DNA of 64,000 bases from Thermoflavifilum sp. (lineage in GTDB: Bacteria > Bacteroidota > Bacteroidia > Chitinophagales > Chitinophagaceae), in the NCBI GenBank assembly GCA_023511875.1, contig JAIMAQ010000002.1, positions 186,001 through 250,000 of the forward strand. Direction: 5' to 3'. A model generated the notes under the pieces. It did no database searches and had not been told where the DNA came from. It worked only from the letters and a program-made list of their open reading frames with translations. Shown here piece by piece: positions 46,088 through 54,263 of the stretch (its first letter is position 1; the number at the start of each line of letters is the position of its first letter). The position numbers and the translations under genes are program-made.

Positions 46088-47827
46088 TTAGTGAATCATC
46101 ACTGGAATGAAAGCAGAATTAAATGCAGGTTTCACCACGCCTGCCTGAAAGGAAAGCCCAAGATGCACATGTGTTGCGGGCAAGTGTGGAACGCGCCATT
46201 GGGCATTCAACCATAAGCTGTCTTTTGCAGGTATCTTGGTAGGGAGCGATGCTTGAACGGGTTCGTTCCATTTCTCCAGGCCCCATATCCAAATGGAGCT
46301 TAAGCTTATCGGGAACTCGGGGTTTTGCAGATCTATTGCAAACGGGTAGGGATTATACACCTTTACTCTGAGCCGAAGGGTATCTCCTGCATGCAATTGG
46401 GTATTGGGCAGGGTGAAATAAACACGTAAATGCTCGATAGTGGGGAGTTGCCTGGTGAAATGCACATATACTACCTGCCCGGTAGAAAGCATATATTGTT
46501 GTGCGAAGGGATCCTGGCTGTTGCTGATCAGGGCACAACGCTGATGGTGATACAGGATCTCTTTCTTCCAGATATCGAATTGGTTTTTGCGATAATACAC
46601 ACTATTCAAGGTAAAGGCTGGTTGACCGGTATAAAAACTATATAAAGCAGGCTTTTGATAGCTATCCATAAACACTACAGGATGTTTCCCCGTGACTTCT
46701 TCCAGCGCCTTTGCCCACTGGCGATGGCCGTAGAAGGGCAAATCCAGGCTGGGTATTTCTAAAATGAGCAATATTCGAGCAAATAGGATGAGCAAGAGTG
46801 TGGGAAATATCCAACGGCGAACGAAGCGTGCAATATGTTGTTGCTGCAAACTTTTACGGTAAAGCAGGATGATCATGGGAATAGCCGTAGCAATGGTCCA
46901 TTGAGGTTCTACATGTCCGCGAAAAGCAGAAAGCCAGAAAAATAGCTGAAAGCCCACCACCAGAAAGTATAGACTTTTTTCAAAACGGTTGGCTGGCTTG
47001 TAACGAAAAATCAAGTATAGGGTTAATCCCAGGGTAAATGGGTTCAATGCAGCCATTTGGTTGGGCCAATATTCGAGTAAATATGCCCATCGAAAGGGCT
47101 CGGCACGGTCAATAAGATGATATTCCAACGAAGGGAAACGATGTTGAAACTCCCACCAGATATGTGGCATATAGAGCAGCAAAGCCATTAACCCAGCTAT
47201 CCATGCCTTTGCGTCTTTAAATAATTGAGGGTTTGAAAGCCACACGAGCGCAATCACCAAAAATGCGTGATACTTGCTGTACATCATGCCGGTCATGAAC
47301 AAGCCCAGCAAGAGCGCATAAGACCATTGTGAAGAGCGAAGGTATCGCTGATAAGCCCAGAGAAACAAGCTTTCAAACAATAGTAAAGGAGCGTCGGGAG
47401 TGCTTACAAAGCCATAAGCATCAAATAAAGCAATAGATCCCGCAATACCGAAGAAAAGGAGCAAATTTTGCCGACCTGTTACCAATGATGTATATGCTAT
47501 TTTCCAGATTACAAACAAGGAAATAGCTTGTGCCACAATAGTGAGTAAGCGTACACCCAATTCGCCGGGTATTAAGCTGCTTCCTATTCGGATCATGAGG
47601 GCAATCAAGGGGGGATGATCAAAATACCCCCAGGCAAGATGTTGGGCATAAAGCCAGTAATAGGCTTCATCAGGATTGAGTTGGGTAAATATCGCTTGCA
47701 GCACATTGATAAGCACCCAGCCACCTAAAAACAGTAAGAAATAACGGGAAAGGTCTCTGAACCGAGTGGGTTTCTGAGGTTGAGTAGCAGAGAGTAAGGG
47801 TTTAATTAGGGTTTCAGTACAATTCAT
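46088..47827 (-). CDS. GT39-type membrane glycosyltransferase (ArnT/PMT-like)
   Basis: 579 residues. About ten membrane segments precede a C-terminal soluble beta domain (from about residue 440). NPDEAYYW near residue 50, with acidic residues in the first outer loop, and YFDHPPLI near 68 are hallmarks of the GT39/ArnT-like family. It would transfer a sugar from a polyprenyl-phosphate donor at the periplasmic face. The acceptor is unknown. It lies 68 bases downstream of a GT28-like glycosyltransferase gene on the same strand, so both may serve one surface glycan. Confidence 0.85.
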   Translation of the reverse strand: MNCTETLIKPLLSATQPQKPTRFRDLSRYFLLFLGGWVLINVLQAIFTQLNPDEAYYWLYAQHLAWGYFDHPPLIALMIRIGSSLIPGELGVRLLTIVAQAISLFVIWKIAYTSLVTGRQNLLLFFGIAGSIALFDAYGFVSTPDAPLLLFESLFLWAYQRYLRSSQWSYALLLGLFMTGMMYSKYHAFLVIALVWLSNPQLFKDAKAWIAGLMALLLYMPHIWWEFQHRFPSLEYHLIDRAEPFRWAYLLEYWPNQMAALNPFTLGLTLYLIFRYKPANRFEKSLYFLVVGFQLFFWLSAFRGHVEPQWTIATAIPMIILLYRKSLQQQHIARFVRRWIFPTLLLILFARILLILEIPSLDLPFYGHRQWAKALEEVTGKHPVVFMDSYQKPALYSFYTGQPAFTLNSVYYRKNQFDIWKKEILYHHQRCALISNSQDPFAQQYMLSTGQVVYVHFTRQLPTIEHLRVYFTLPNTQLHAGDTLRLRVKVYNPYPFAIDLQNPEFPISLSSIWIWGLEKWNEPVQASLPTKIPAKDSLWLNAQWRVPHLPATHVHLGLSFQAGVVKPAFNSAFIPVMIH

Positions 47828-47895
47828 GTATCAAAGTTAGTGGGCTCTCATTTGATTCGAGCAGTTTTCCGTCAGCCATTTATCAAAAATTTTTT

Positions 47896-48999
47896 TTAAA
47901 GCGAATTGATCAAATCCAGAACTGCTTGTTTATACAACTGCATGTTTTCCGGAAAATGTTGAGCTGGAAAAGCCATTTGGTTGAGCTGCGCAAGCAAGGG
48001 AACAACCTGAAGATTGGCTTGCTTGGCGGTTAAGAAACTTCCTTTTTGGTAGTGATATACGGCAAGGTATTCCTGCTCGGTTTGTCCGGGAGTAGGAATC
48101 AAAATAGCTTTTTGGTTTAAGGCTACAAGGTCCATAATGGTGGTATAACCCGATCGAGAGATCACTGCATGTGCGGCTTGCAGGGCAGCATTTAGCTGTT
48201 CGGCAGGCAAGTGCGCTATGGTGGTTAAAGAAGGGCTAATGGGCATGGCTTGGTTACTTTCATTGGGTTTACCTCTAATGAGCAGCGAGCGAACTGGCGC
48301 ATGCTGGAGTTGCTCAATCAATCTTTTTTCCAATAAGCTGCGCTGTGGCTCAGGGCCAGAGATCAAGGCTATCAGGTCATAATTTTTTTCGACATCAGAA
48401 AGGCGCCGTAGTCGTGAAAGGGGGCCAATGTAACGAATATTCCGAGGCAGATGATGTGGATGAGAAAGCTTGCCAGATAGGTTTTCAGGGCCCGCCCAAT
48501 CGGGCACCCAGCAATGTGTATAACGCTCGATATATCGGTAGTTGAGCGTGCGCAGGGCAGTAGTTGCACCAGGGAATAGCTGTAGCCAATGAGGTAATAA
48601 AATTTGCAATTGATGAGTGATGATCACCGTGGGAATATCTGGATGAAATAATCCAAAACGATTGTCGGAAATCACGGCATCCCATCGATAAGTACGAAAG
48701 GTCTGTTGAAGCCATTTTTGTTCATCTTCAATAGTCCGCATCATTTGTGGAATCTGTCGGGCAATATTCCATACAAATAAGCCACCTCCATGACCTCCCG
48801 TGTAACGGATGCGATAACCTCGTAGCGGCAGCAAAGGTAGTTCGGGAAACTCTTGGTGCAACAATTGCGCGTGCATGCCCTCTGCGGCCAGCCATACTTC
48901 ACACGACTGCTGTAACAATTCCTGGATCAGTGGAATACAACGGGTAACATGACCCAGCCCCCAATCGAGCGGGGCTACTAATATACGTTTCCTTGCCAA
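47896..48999 (-). CDS. MurG/GT28-like glycosyltransferase
   Basis: 367 residues of GT-B type. The N-terminal loop PLDWGLGHVTRCIPL is the GT28-like donor/acceptor loop, and the C-terminal GYTTIMDLVALNQKAILIPTPGQTEQ matches the nucleotide-sugar binding region of the same group (as in MurG and uncharacterised glycosyltransferases of Bacteroidota). Cytoplasmic or membrane-associated; donor and acceptor unknown. It is divergent from the small lipoprotein gene and precedes the GT39 gene. Confidence 0.8.
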   Translation of the reverse strand: MARKRILVAPLDWGLGHVTRCIPLIQELLQQSCEVWLAAEGMHAQLLHQEFPELPLLPLRGYRIRYTGGHGGGLFVWNIARQIPQMMRTIEDEQKWLQQTFRTYRWDAVISDNRFGLFHPDIPTVIITHQLQILLPHWLQLFPGATTALRTLNYRYIERYTHCWVPDWAGPENLSGKLSHPHHLPRNIRYIGPLSRLRRLSDVEKNYDLIALISGPEPQRSLLEKRLIEQLQHAPVRSLLIRGKPNESNQAMPISPSLTTIAHLPAEQLNAALQAAHAVISRSGYTTIMDLVALNQKAILIPTPGQTEQEYLAVYHYQKGSFLTAKQANLQVVPLLAQLNQMAFPAQHFPENMQLYKQAVLDLINSL

Positions 49000-49077
49000 C
49001 GCTTATTTTTTTGCGAAGCTAAGCGCGAATTATACCTTCAAGGTAAATGAATGATGAATTTTTTATTGGGTGTCTCA

Positions 49078-49085
49078 TAAATTTG
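49078..49085 (+). promoter_or_regulatory. Candidate -7 box for the small lipoprotein gene
   Basis: TAAATTTG matches TAnnTTTG exactly and lies 29 bases before the ATG at 49115. No convincing -33 box was seen. Confidence 0.35.
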
Positions 49086-49114
49086 TAAGTTGTACGTTTT
49101 TTTAGCAAAAAAAT

Positions 49115-49240
49115 ATGTCTAAGGCAACTAAATGGATTGTATTTTTGTTTAGTTTGATATGGATCAGCACCAGCAGTTGTTCGGTTATGAAATCTAATGA
49201 CTGTGGCTGTCCGACTATGGTGAAAAAACACATGCATTAA
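49115..49240 (+). CDS. Small lipoprotein, 41 residues
   Basis: I translated this ORF by hand: ATG at 49115, TAA at 49238-49240, 41 residues. A positively charged start (MSKATK) is followed by a hydrophobic stretch and a lipobox STSSC with Cys22. The mature part is only about 20 residues with a CGCP motif (Cys30, Cys32) and a basic His-rich end (KKHMH). The design is that of a very small exported lipoprotein. The Cys/His pattern suggests metal or redox chemistry, but this is only an inference. It is followed 17 bases later by an 84-codon ORF. Confidence 0.65.
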   Translation: MSKATKWIVFLFSLIWISTSSCSVMKSNDCGCPTMVKKHMH

Positions 49241-49257
49241 CTTTTCAATCAGCTTGT

Positions 49258-49512
49258 ATGTGGTTTGATGAACATGAATTTTGGGTTCCCCTTCATGTAC
49301 GTGCAGGAAGGCGAGATTTTTTTGACCAGGAGAATTATATCTATCAGTTAAACATTCTCCTCACGGCAATTGAAACACCTGCTCGCTTTTGTTTGAGCTT
49401 TGAACTGTATGATTTTGTCCATAGCCGAATCATCAACCAGCCCCGCATCTTGCTGAAATATGCCAGCAAATCAGAGCTTGCTCCTTTTTATTTTTTCATT
49501 TGTAAAAACTAG
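49258..49512 (+). CDS. Hypothetical protein, 84 residues
   Basis: 84 codons beginning MWFDEHEFWVPLHVRAG. No motif or membrane segment; composition is rich in Phe, Tyr and charged residues and looks protein-like. It lies between the small lipoprotein gene (17 bases) and the arginase-fold gene (48 bases) on the same strand, so an operon is plausible. I do not recognise the family; it might be spurious. Confidence 0.45.
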   Translation: MWFDEHEFWVPLHVRAGRRDFFDQENYIYQLNILLTAIETPARFCLSFELYDFVHSRIINQPRILLKYASKSELAPFYFFICKN

Positions 49513-49560
49513 CTTTTTCTTCTCCGATCGAATAGTTAGGTTTGCTCTGGAATTATATCT

Positions 49561-50694
49561 ATGGCAGCCGATTCATTTTGGGAAGAAATATTATCTCCGC
49601 TCGATAAGTTTCAGTTAAATGACGATCAACCTTATCATGAGCTTCAAATAGGCGGCATGGTAGATGCCCATGAAGAAAGGTTACCCAATTGGGAAGAAGC
49701 CGATTTGCTCATAGTGGGTGTGGGCGAGCAGCGTGGTGAGGGCATAACCACCATTTCTCAAGCACCATTTTATGTCCGACGCCAATTGTATCGGCTTTAT
49801 CATTGGCATCCTGAAATCCGTATAGCAGATATGGGCAACATACGCCCGGGTAAAACCTTAGCCGATACCTATGCAGCTATGCGAAGTTTGTTGGCAGACT
49901 GGCTCGCAGAGGATAAGGTTGTGGTAATTCTGGGTGGCTCGCACGATCTCACTTATGGGCAATATCAAGGTTATGCTGTTCGAGAACAATTCATAGAAGC
50001 TACAGTGATAGATGCCATCATCGATTTGCAAGAAAAAGATGTACTTCCTGCCGATGGTTTTTTGATGGACTTATTTATTTCCCAGCCCAATTTCTTGAAA
50101 CATTATAACCATATTGGTTTTCAAAGTTATGATGTACAGCCCCGCATGCTGGAGACGCTCGACAAGCTGCGATTTGATTGTTATCGGGTAGGGTATGCTC
50201 AAGAAAACCCTGAAGATATAGAGCCTGCCTTGCGCACAAGCCATATGCTTAGCGTAGATATAAAGGCCATTCGTCATAGCGATGCTCCGGCCAACCGTTT
50301 CACACCCAATGGATTTACTGGCCAGGAAATCTGTTTGCTTTGCAAATATGCCGGGATGAGTTCGCAGCTGAGTAGTATAGGCATTTATGGCTTTCGTCCA
50401 GAGTGGGATGAGCACGAGCTTACTGCCCGACAAATTGCTCAGATGATCTGGTATTTTATTGAAGGCTTGTATTTACGCCGACTCGATCCGCCGCCCGAGC
50501 AAAAAGAAGCTTTTTGGGAATATCATGTGCGATTTACTGATGTGGAAACACTTTTCCTTCGCAGCAAGCGTACGGGCCGCTGGTGGATGCAATTGCCGGA
50601 TCAACGATTTATTGCTTGCACGGCTCAAGATTACCAGTTGGCTTGTCGAAATGAGATCCCTGAGCGTTGGCTGCGAGCACAAGAAAGATTATGA
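49561..50694 (+). CDS. Arginase/ureohydrolase-fold protein with degenerate metal site
   Basis: 377 residues. GGSHD (residues 125-129) retains the first metal histidine, His128. The usual DAHxD reads DAIID: Asp151 and Asp155 remain but the histidine is Ile153. The usual DID reads DIK, keeping Asp233 but with Lys235. Two of six classical ligands are therefore gone and normal binuclear Mn hydrolysis is unlikely. Databases often call such proteins formimidoylglutamase. The SPNGF-like region (TPNGFTGQE) and an extra C-terminal 70 residues fit a Bacteroidota subgroup. Its stop codon overlaps the start of the PBP4 gene (ATGA), suggesting translational coupling with a peptidoglycan enzyme. Confidence 0.75.
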   Translation: MAADSFWEEILSPLDKFQLNDDQPYHELQIGGMVDAHEERLPNWEEADLLIVGVGEQRGEGITTISQAPFYVRRQLYRLYHWHPEIRIADMGNIRPGKTLADTYAAMRSLLADWLAEDKVVVILGGSHDLTYGQYQGYAVREQFIEATVIDAIIDLQEKDVLPADGFLMDLFISQPNFLKHYNHIGFQSYDVQPRMLETLDKLRFDCYRVGYAQENPEDIEPALRTSHMLSVDIKAIRHSDAPANRFTPNGFTGQEICLLCKYAGMSSQLSSIGIYGFRPEWDEHELTARQIAQMIWYFIEGLYLRRLDPPPEQKEAFWEYHVRFTDVETLFLRSKRTGRWWMQLPDQRFIACTAQDYQLACRNEIPERWLRAQERL

Positions 50695-52028
50695 AGCCAC
50701 TACATAGTAGCTATTATTTCTGCTCAACCCTCCTATACTGGTGTATGCTATGGGGTATTATGCTTTCCTCTTGTAGCCCCACGCATCGGATACAGCGTTT
50801 TACCCGCCAATGGATGCGCGATACCGTATTTCAGGGTGCGCAAGTAGGCGTTTCTGTGTACGACTTTCAAAGGCAGCGATTTGTTGTGGATGATCAAGGC
50901 GATCATTATTTTCAACCTGCATCTAATACCAAATTGTTTAGCTTGTTTGCGGGATTACATCTATTAGGTGATTCTACTACAGGGGTACTTTATAGTCGAC
51001 GCAATGATACTACCTGGATTGCAGGCACTGGAGATCCCAGCCTGTTTCATCCTGATTTTTCTCAACAGCGCGCACGAGATTGGTTGATACATGATACTTC
51101 TAGATGCCTTGTCCTGGCCAGTACAGTAAACCATAATCCCATATGGGGCCCCGGCTGGGCCTGGAACGATTACGCAGAAGATTATCAGCCAGAACGGAGT
51201 GCTTTGCCATTATATGGAAATGTGGTATGGTGTGTCGTGGAGAAAGACAGCTTACAGATGATTCCCCATTATTTTCAAAAGATAGGTGTGGTGGAATGGG
51301 TGAATGATGATCGTTTGGCGCCTGCTATTAGCCGAAGTATGGAAGAAAATTTATTTGTTGTGCACCCAGTAGAAGTACGTGTGCATATCCAGATTCCTTA
51401 TCGGGTATTTAGTGGTTCAGTAACCGCAGAGCTGCTGGCCGATACCTTGCATAAACCCGTGATATTAGAGCTGAGTAAATCTCTAAAATGCGACTCATCG
51501 GGAGTATATGAAATACCTAATGTGCCGGTAGATAGCTTGTTTCGATTCATGATGCACCGAAGCGATAATTTTTATGCTGAGCAAACTTTAATGATGTGTA
51601 GTTTTCGCCTGTGGAATACATTAGATACGCGTAGAGTGATAGGATATGTGTTAGACAGCTTGTTGCCCGATTTGCCGCAACGGCCGCGCTGGGTAGATGG
51701 GTCTGGACTTTCCCGACTCAATTTATTCACGCCCAATGATATGGTATATATCTTACGGAGGCTGATCACGGATTTTCCCCGTCAGCGTATTTTTTCCCTT
51801 TTGCCTACTGGAGGTGCGGGCACTTTGAGCCGGTATCCAGATTTGCGAGGGAAGCTGTATGGCAAGACAGGCTCTTTGAGCAACCAGGCCGCATTGAGCG
51901 GGTACCTGATTACCCATCGCGGCAAGCTGCTGATATTTAGCATCTTAGCGGGTAACTATGTGAGCTCACCAGCGGCTTTGCGTGAAGCTATGGGTAACTG
52001 GTTGCGCCGGCTAGTTAAACTCTACTGA
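50691..52028 (+). CDS. dacB: D-alanyl-D-alanine carboxypeptidase/endopeptidase (PBP4 type)
   Basis: 445 residues from the ATG at 50691, overlapping the previous stop by four bases (ATGA). A hydrophobic start ends in LSSC, so Cys28 may carry lipid. Penicillin-binding motifs: SNTK at residues 78-81, SDN in HRSDNFYAEQ, and KTGS in GKTGSLSN near the C-terminus. A serine peptidase that trims or cleaves peptidoglycan crosslinks in the periplasm. The first 24 bases of the longer in-frame ORF lie inside the preceding gene. It overlaps the convergent SGNH hydrolase by seven bases. Confidence 0.9.
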   Translation: MKPLHSSYYFCSTLLYWCMLWGIMLSSCSPTHRIQRFTRQWMRDTVFQGAQVGVSVYDFQRQRFVVDDQGDHYFQPASNTKLFSLFAGLHLLGDSTTGVLYSRRNDTTWIAGTGDPSLFHPDFSQQRARDWLIHDTSRCLVLASTVNHNPIWGPGWAWNDYAEDYQPERSALPLYGNVVWCVVEKDSLQMIPHYFQKIGVVEWVNDDRLAPAISRSMEENLFVVHPVEVRVHIQIPYRVFSGSVTAELLADTLHKPVILELSKSLKCDSSGVYEIPNVPVDSLFRFMMHRSDNFYAEQTLMMCSFRLWNTLDTRRVIGYVLDSLLPDLPQRPRWVDGSGLSRLNLFTPNDMVYILRRLITDFPRQRIFSLLPTGGAGTLSRYPDLRGKLYGKTGSLSNQAALSGYLITHRGKLLIFSILAGNYVSSPAALREAMGNWLRRLVKLY

Positions 52029-52684
52029 ACTTTTGGGAGAGTTTTAAGCTGAAGTGAGTGGGCAATGATTTCGGCCATGTGAACGGCTCCTAGCTGGTTG
52101 GGATGAATGCCATCATAAAAGTTTTGCTCATCGTGTTGCATGGCTTTGTATAGATTAATGAGATGTACCTTCTCGATTTTGGCTACACGTTTGATGATGG
52201 GGATTTCTTGTTGATGGATCACCTTGTTGCGAATACCAAACTTATCTGAAAAAGCGGGGGGAGGCAAGCAAAGATAGATGTCGGGGTGGCTGGGTAAATG
52301 CTTGAAGGTTTCCACAAATTCCAAATAGTTTGGCATAAAATGCAAGCTGTCTTTCCAGTTCCAAGGCTTAGAGTCGTTGGTACCCAATTCAATGATCACT
52401 ATTTGAGGATTCCATTTTTGTACTTCTTGAAAAGCTTTTTCTTGCCAATAGGGATGGTCGCCCGTTTTGAGCAGTGTTCTGCCGCCTAAGCCATAGTTTC
52501 TTACTTCATATCCATTACCCAGAATCCGTTGCAGTTGTTTAGGGTAGGTGCTATCGCCCAGACCATATCCTTCGGTGATGCTATTTCCAACACAGGCTAC
52601 ACGGATAGGCTGCTGTTGGGCATTTCCTTTAAAAACTCCGCCTAAAAATACGATCAACAAGATCAAGGCTTGCCATTTGTGCAT
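52022..52684 (-). CDS. Exported SGNH/GDSL hydrolase
   Basis: 220 residues from the ATG at 52682-52684. A longer ORF start at 52735 would run through a terminator hairpin and is rejected. A signal peptide ends near GNAQQ. The catalytic blocks are GNSIT with Ser35, GLGGRT, LGTNDS, and DGIHPN with Asp and His near the C-terminus. Such enzymes remove acyl groups from sugars or lipids; the exact substrate is unknown. It lies downstream of the Gfo/Idh/MocA gene on the same strand. Confidence 0.87.
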   Translation of the reverse strand: MHKWQALILLIVFLGGVFKGNAQQQPIRVACVGNSITEGYGLGDSTYPKQLQRILGNGYEVRNYGLGGRTLLKTGDHPYWQEKAFQEVQKWNPQIVIIELGTNDSKPWNWKDSLHFMPNYLEFVETFKHLPSHPDIYLCLPPPAFSDKFGIRNKVIHQQEIPIIKRVAKIEKVHLINLYKAMQHDEQNFYDGIHPNQLGAVHMAEIIAHSLQLKTLPKVQ

Positions 52685-52704
52685 GGTGTTCCATATTTGA
52701 GATG

Positions 52705-52733
52705 AAAAAAGGGTGGAGGATTCGCCCCCACCC
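52705..52733 (-). terminator. Intrinsic terminator after the Gfo/Idh/MocA gene
   Basis: On the minus strand GGGTGGGGG pairs with CCTCCACCC (one G-U pair) around a 5-base loop, followed by six T residues. It stands about 15 bases downstream of the Gfo/Idh/MocA stop and only 20 bases upstream of the SGNH hydrolase ATG. Confidence 0.8.
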
Positions 52734-52747
52734 AATGAGTTATTCGA

Positions 52748-54235
52748 TTAAAAAGTTAATTCTGGCCAACCCTGTCGATAAGTACGGTGGACGAATTGAT
52801 TGGCTGGTTCAAAATTGGTAACCTTCATATTTGGGCCATCCCATTGGAGGGTGATACCGCGACCGGGATATTTGAAGCCATGGCCATTGCTATTGGGTTC
52901 ACGGTAATTGAAGCTACGGATAGCCAGGTTACCCATCAACACGCATTCGGTGAGTGGCCCAGCGTAGCCTACAAAAGGCGAGTCTACTTCCATATTCCCA
53001 TAGCCAGCTAGGCAAGCATCTACCCATTGGCCGTAGTGGCCATCGGCTCCGCCCGGCACTCGGGGATATTTTTGAGGCACATTCACCTCTTTGGTCAATA
53101 CGGTTGGCAACAGCTGTGGATTTTCTCCGTAGGTGGCGCACATCATTTTCCCACGCGTACCTATGAAAATCACGCCGTTTCCACCATCGCCCATGATTTC
53201 GTTTGGACCTAATTCTTCGGGGCGTTCTGGCTGAATACCGCCATCCATCCAGGTAAGTTTTACTTCGTTGCCTTTTTGGGTTTTGTATTTGAAATGAATA
53301 ACCGACGAGATCGGTCCGCTATCAGGATAGTAGGCCTCTGTCCAATTCGTCACATAAGGTGTGCTAACGCTACAATTTACTTCGGTAGGATAGTCGAGCC
53401 CGAGCACTTTAAACACGGGTCCGATGATATGGCAACCCATATCGCCGAGTGCGCCGGTTCCATAATCCCACCAGCCACGCCAGTTAAAAGGCACCACATT
53501 ATCTTCATATTCGCGGTAGGGTGCGGTACCCAGCCACAGATCCCAGTTTAGCCCTTTGGGAATGGGAGGTTTTTTATTGGGCCAGGGGATTCCTTGTGGC
53601 CATACTGGGCGGTTGGTCCAGCAGTATACTGTATGTACTTCTCCGATGATGCCTGCCTCGTACCATTCTCTTAACTGGCGTACCCCATCGCTCGAAGCGC
53701 CTTGGTCGCCCATTTGCGTAACTACTTTATAGCGTTTAGCGGCTTCGGTGAGCATACGCGCTTCGTAGATGTCGTGTGTGAGGGGCTTTTGCACATACAC
53801 GTGTTTGCCCAGTTGCATTGCGTGAAAGGCCACGATAGCATGGTTGTGGTCAGGGATGCCTACATTTACGGCGTCGAAATGATCATGTTCTTTATCGAAC
53901 AATTCACGCCAGTCATGATAATATTTAGCTTTAGGCCAGCGTTTCAGGCTATCTTGTGCTTGTCGGTCATCTACATCGCAGAGATAGGCAATTTCTACTT
54001 TACCTGTACCATAAAAATGACGCAGGTCGTCGCCACCTTTGCCACCAGCGCCAATGCCGGCGATAATGAGCTTGTCGCTGGGAGCTACATAACCTCGGCC
54101 GAGCACATGACGAGGTACGATATAGAAGCCCGCGGTAGCTAAAGCTGCATTACGAATAAAGTCTCTCCGAGAGAGTTGTTTTTTGGATTCGGAGGTTTCA
54201 TTGGTTTGTGAGTAAAAGGAATCTTGTTCTGTCAT
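52748..54235 (-). CDS. Tat-exported Gfo/Idh/MocA family oxidoreductase
   Basis: 495 residues. The N-terminus carries a twin-arginine signal, SRRDFIR with Arg23-Arg24, then AALATAGF. The mature domain begins with the nucleotide-binding GIGAGGKG, and VQKPLTH corresponds to the usual EKP motif with Gln replacing Glu. Exported members of this family use tightly bound NAD(P) to oxidise or interconvert sugars or sugar derivatives in the periplasm. It follows the small subunit-3-like gene by 28 bases and, with the GMC gene, forms one minus-strand unit. Confidence 0.9.
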   Translation of the reverse strand: MTEQDSFYSQTNETSESKKQLSRRDFIRNAALATAGFYIVPRHVLGRGYVAPSDKLIIAGIGAGGKGGDDLRHFYGTGKVEIAYLCDVDDRQAQDSLKRWPKAKYYHDWRELFDKEHDHFDAVNVGIPDHNHAIVAFHAMQLGKHVYVQKPLTHDIYEARMLTEAAKRYKVVTQMGDQGASSDGVRQLREWYEAGIIGEVHTVYCWTNRPVWPQGIPWPNKKPPIPKGLNWDLWLGTAPYREYEDNVVPFNWRGWWDYGTGALGDMGCHIIGPVFKVLGLDYPTEVNCSVSTPYVTNWTEAYYPDSGPISSVIHFKYKTQKGNEVKLTWMDGGIQPERPEELGPNEIMGDGGNGVIFIGTRGKMMCATYGENPQLLPTVLTKEVNVPQKYPRVPGGADGHYGQWVDACLAGYGNMEVDSPFVGYAGPLTECVLMGNLAIRSFNYREPNSNGHGFKYPGRGITLQWDGPNMKVTNFEPANQFVHRTYRQGWPELTF

Positions 54236-54263
54236 ATCGCATAGGTTTTATTTGACAAAAAAA

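Noticed and set aside
53702-54142. 146-codon plus-strand ORF antisense to the Gfo/Idh/MocA gene
   Set aside because: Shadow frame; the minus-strand protein has the full family signature.
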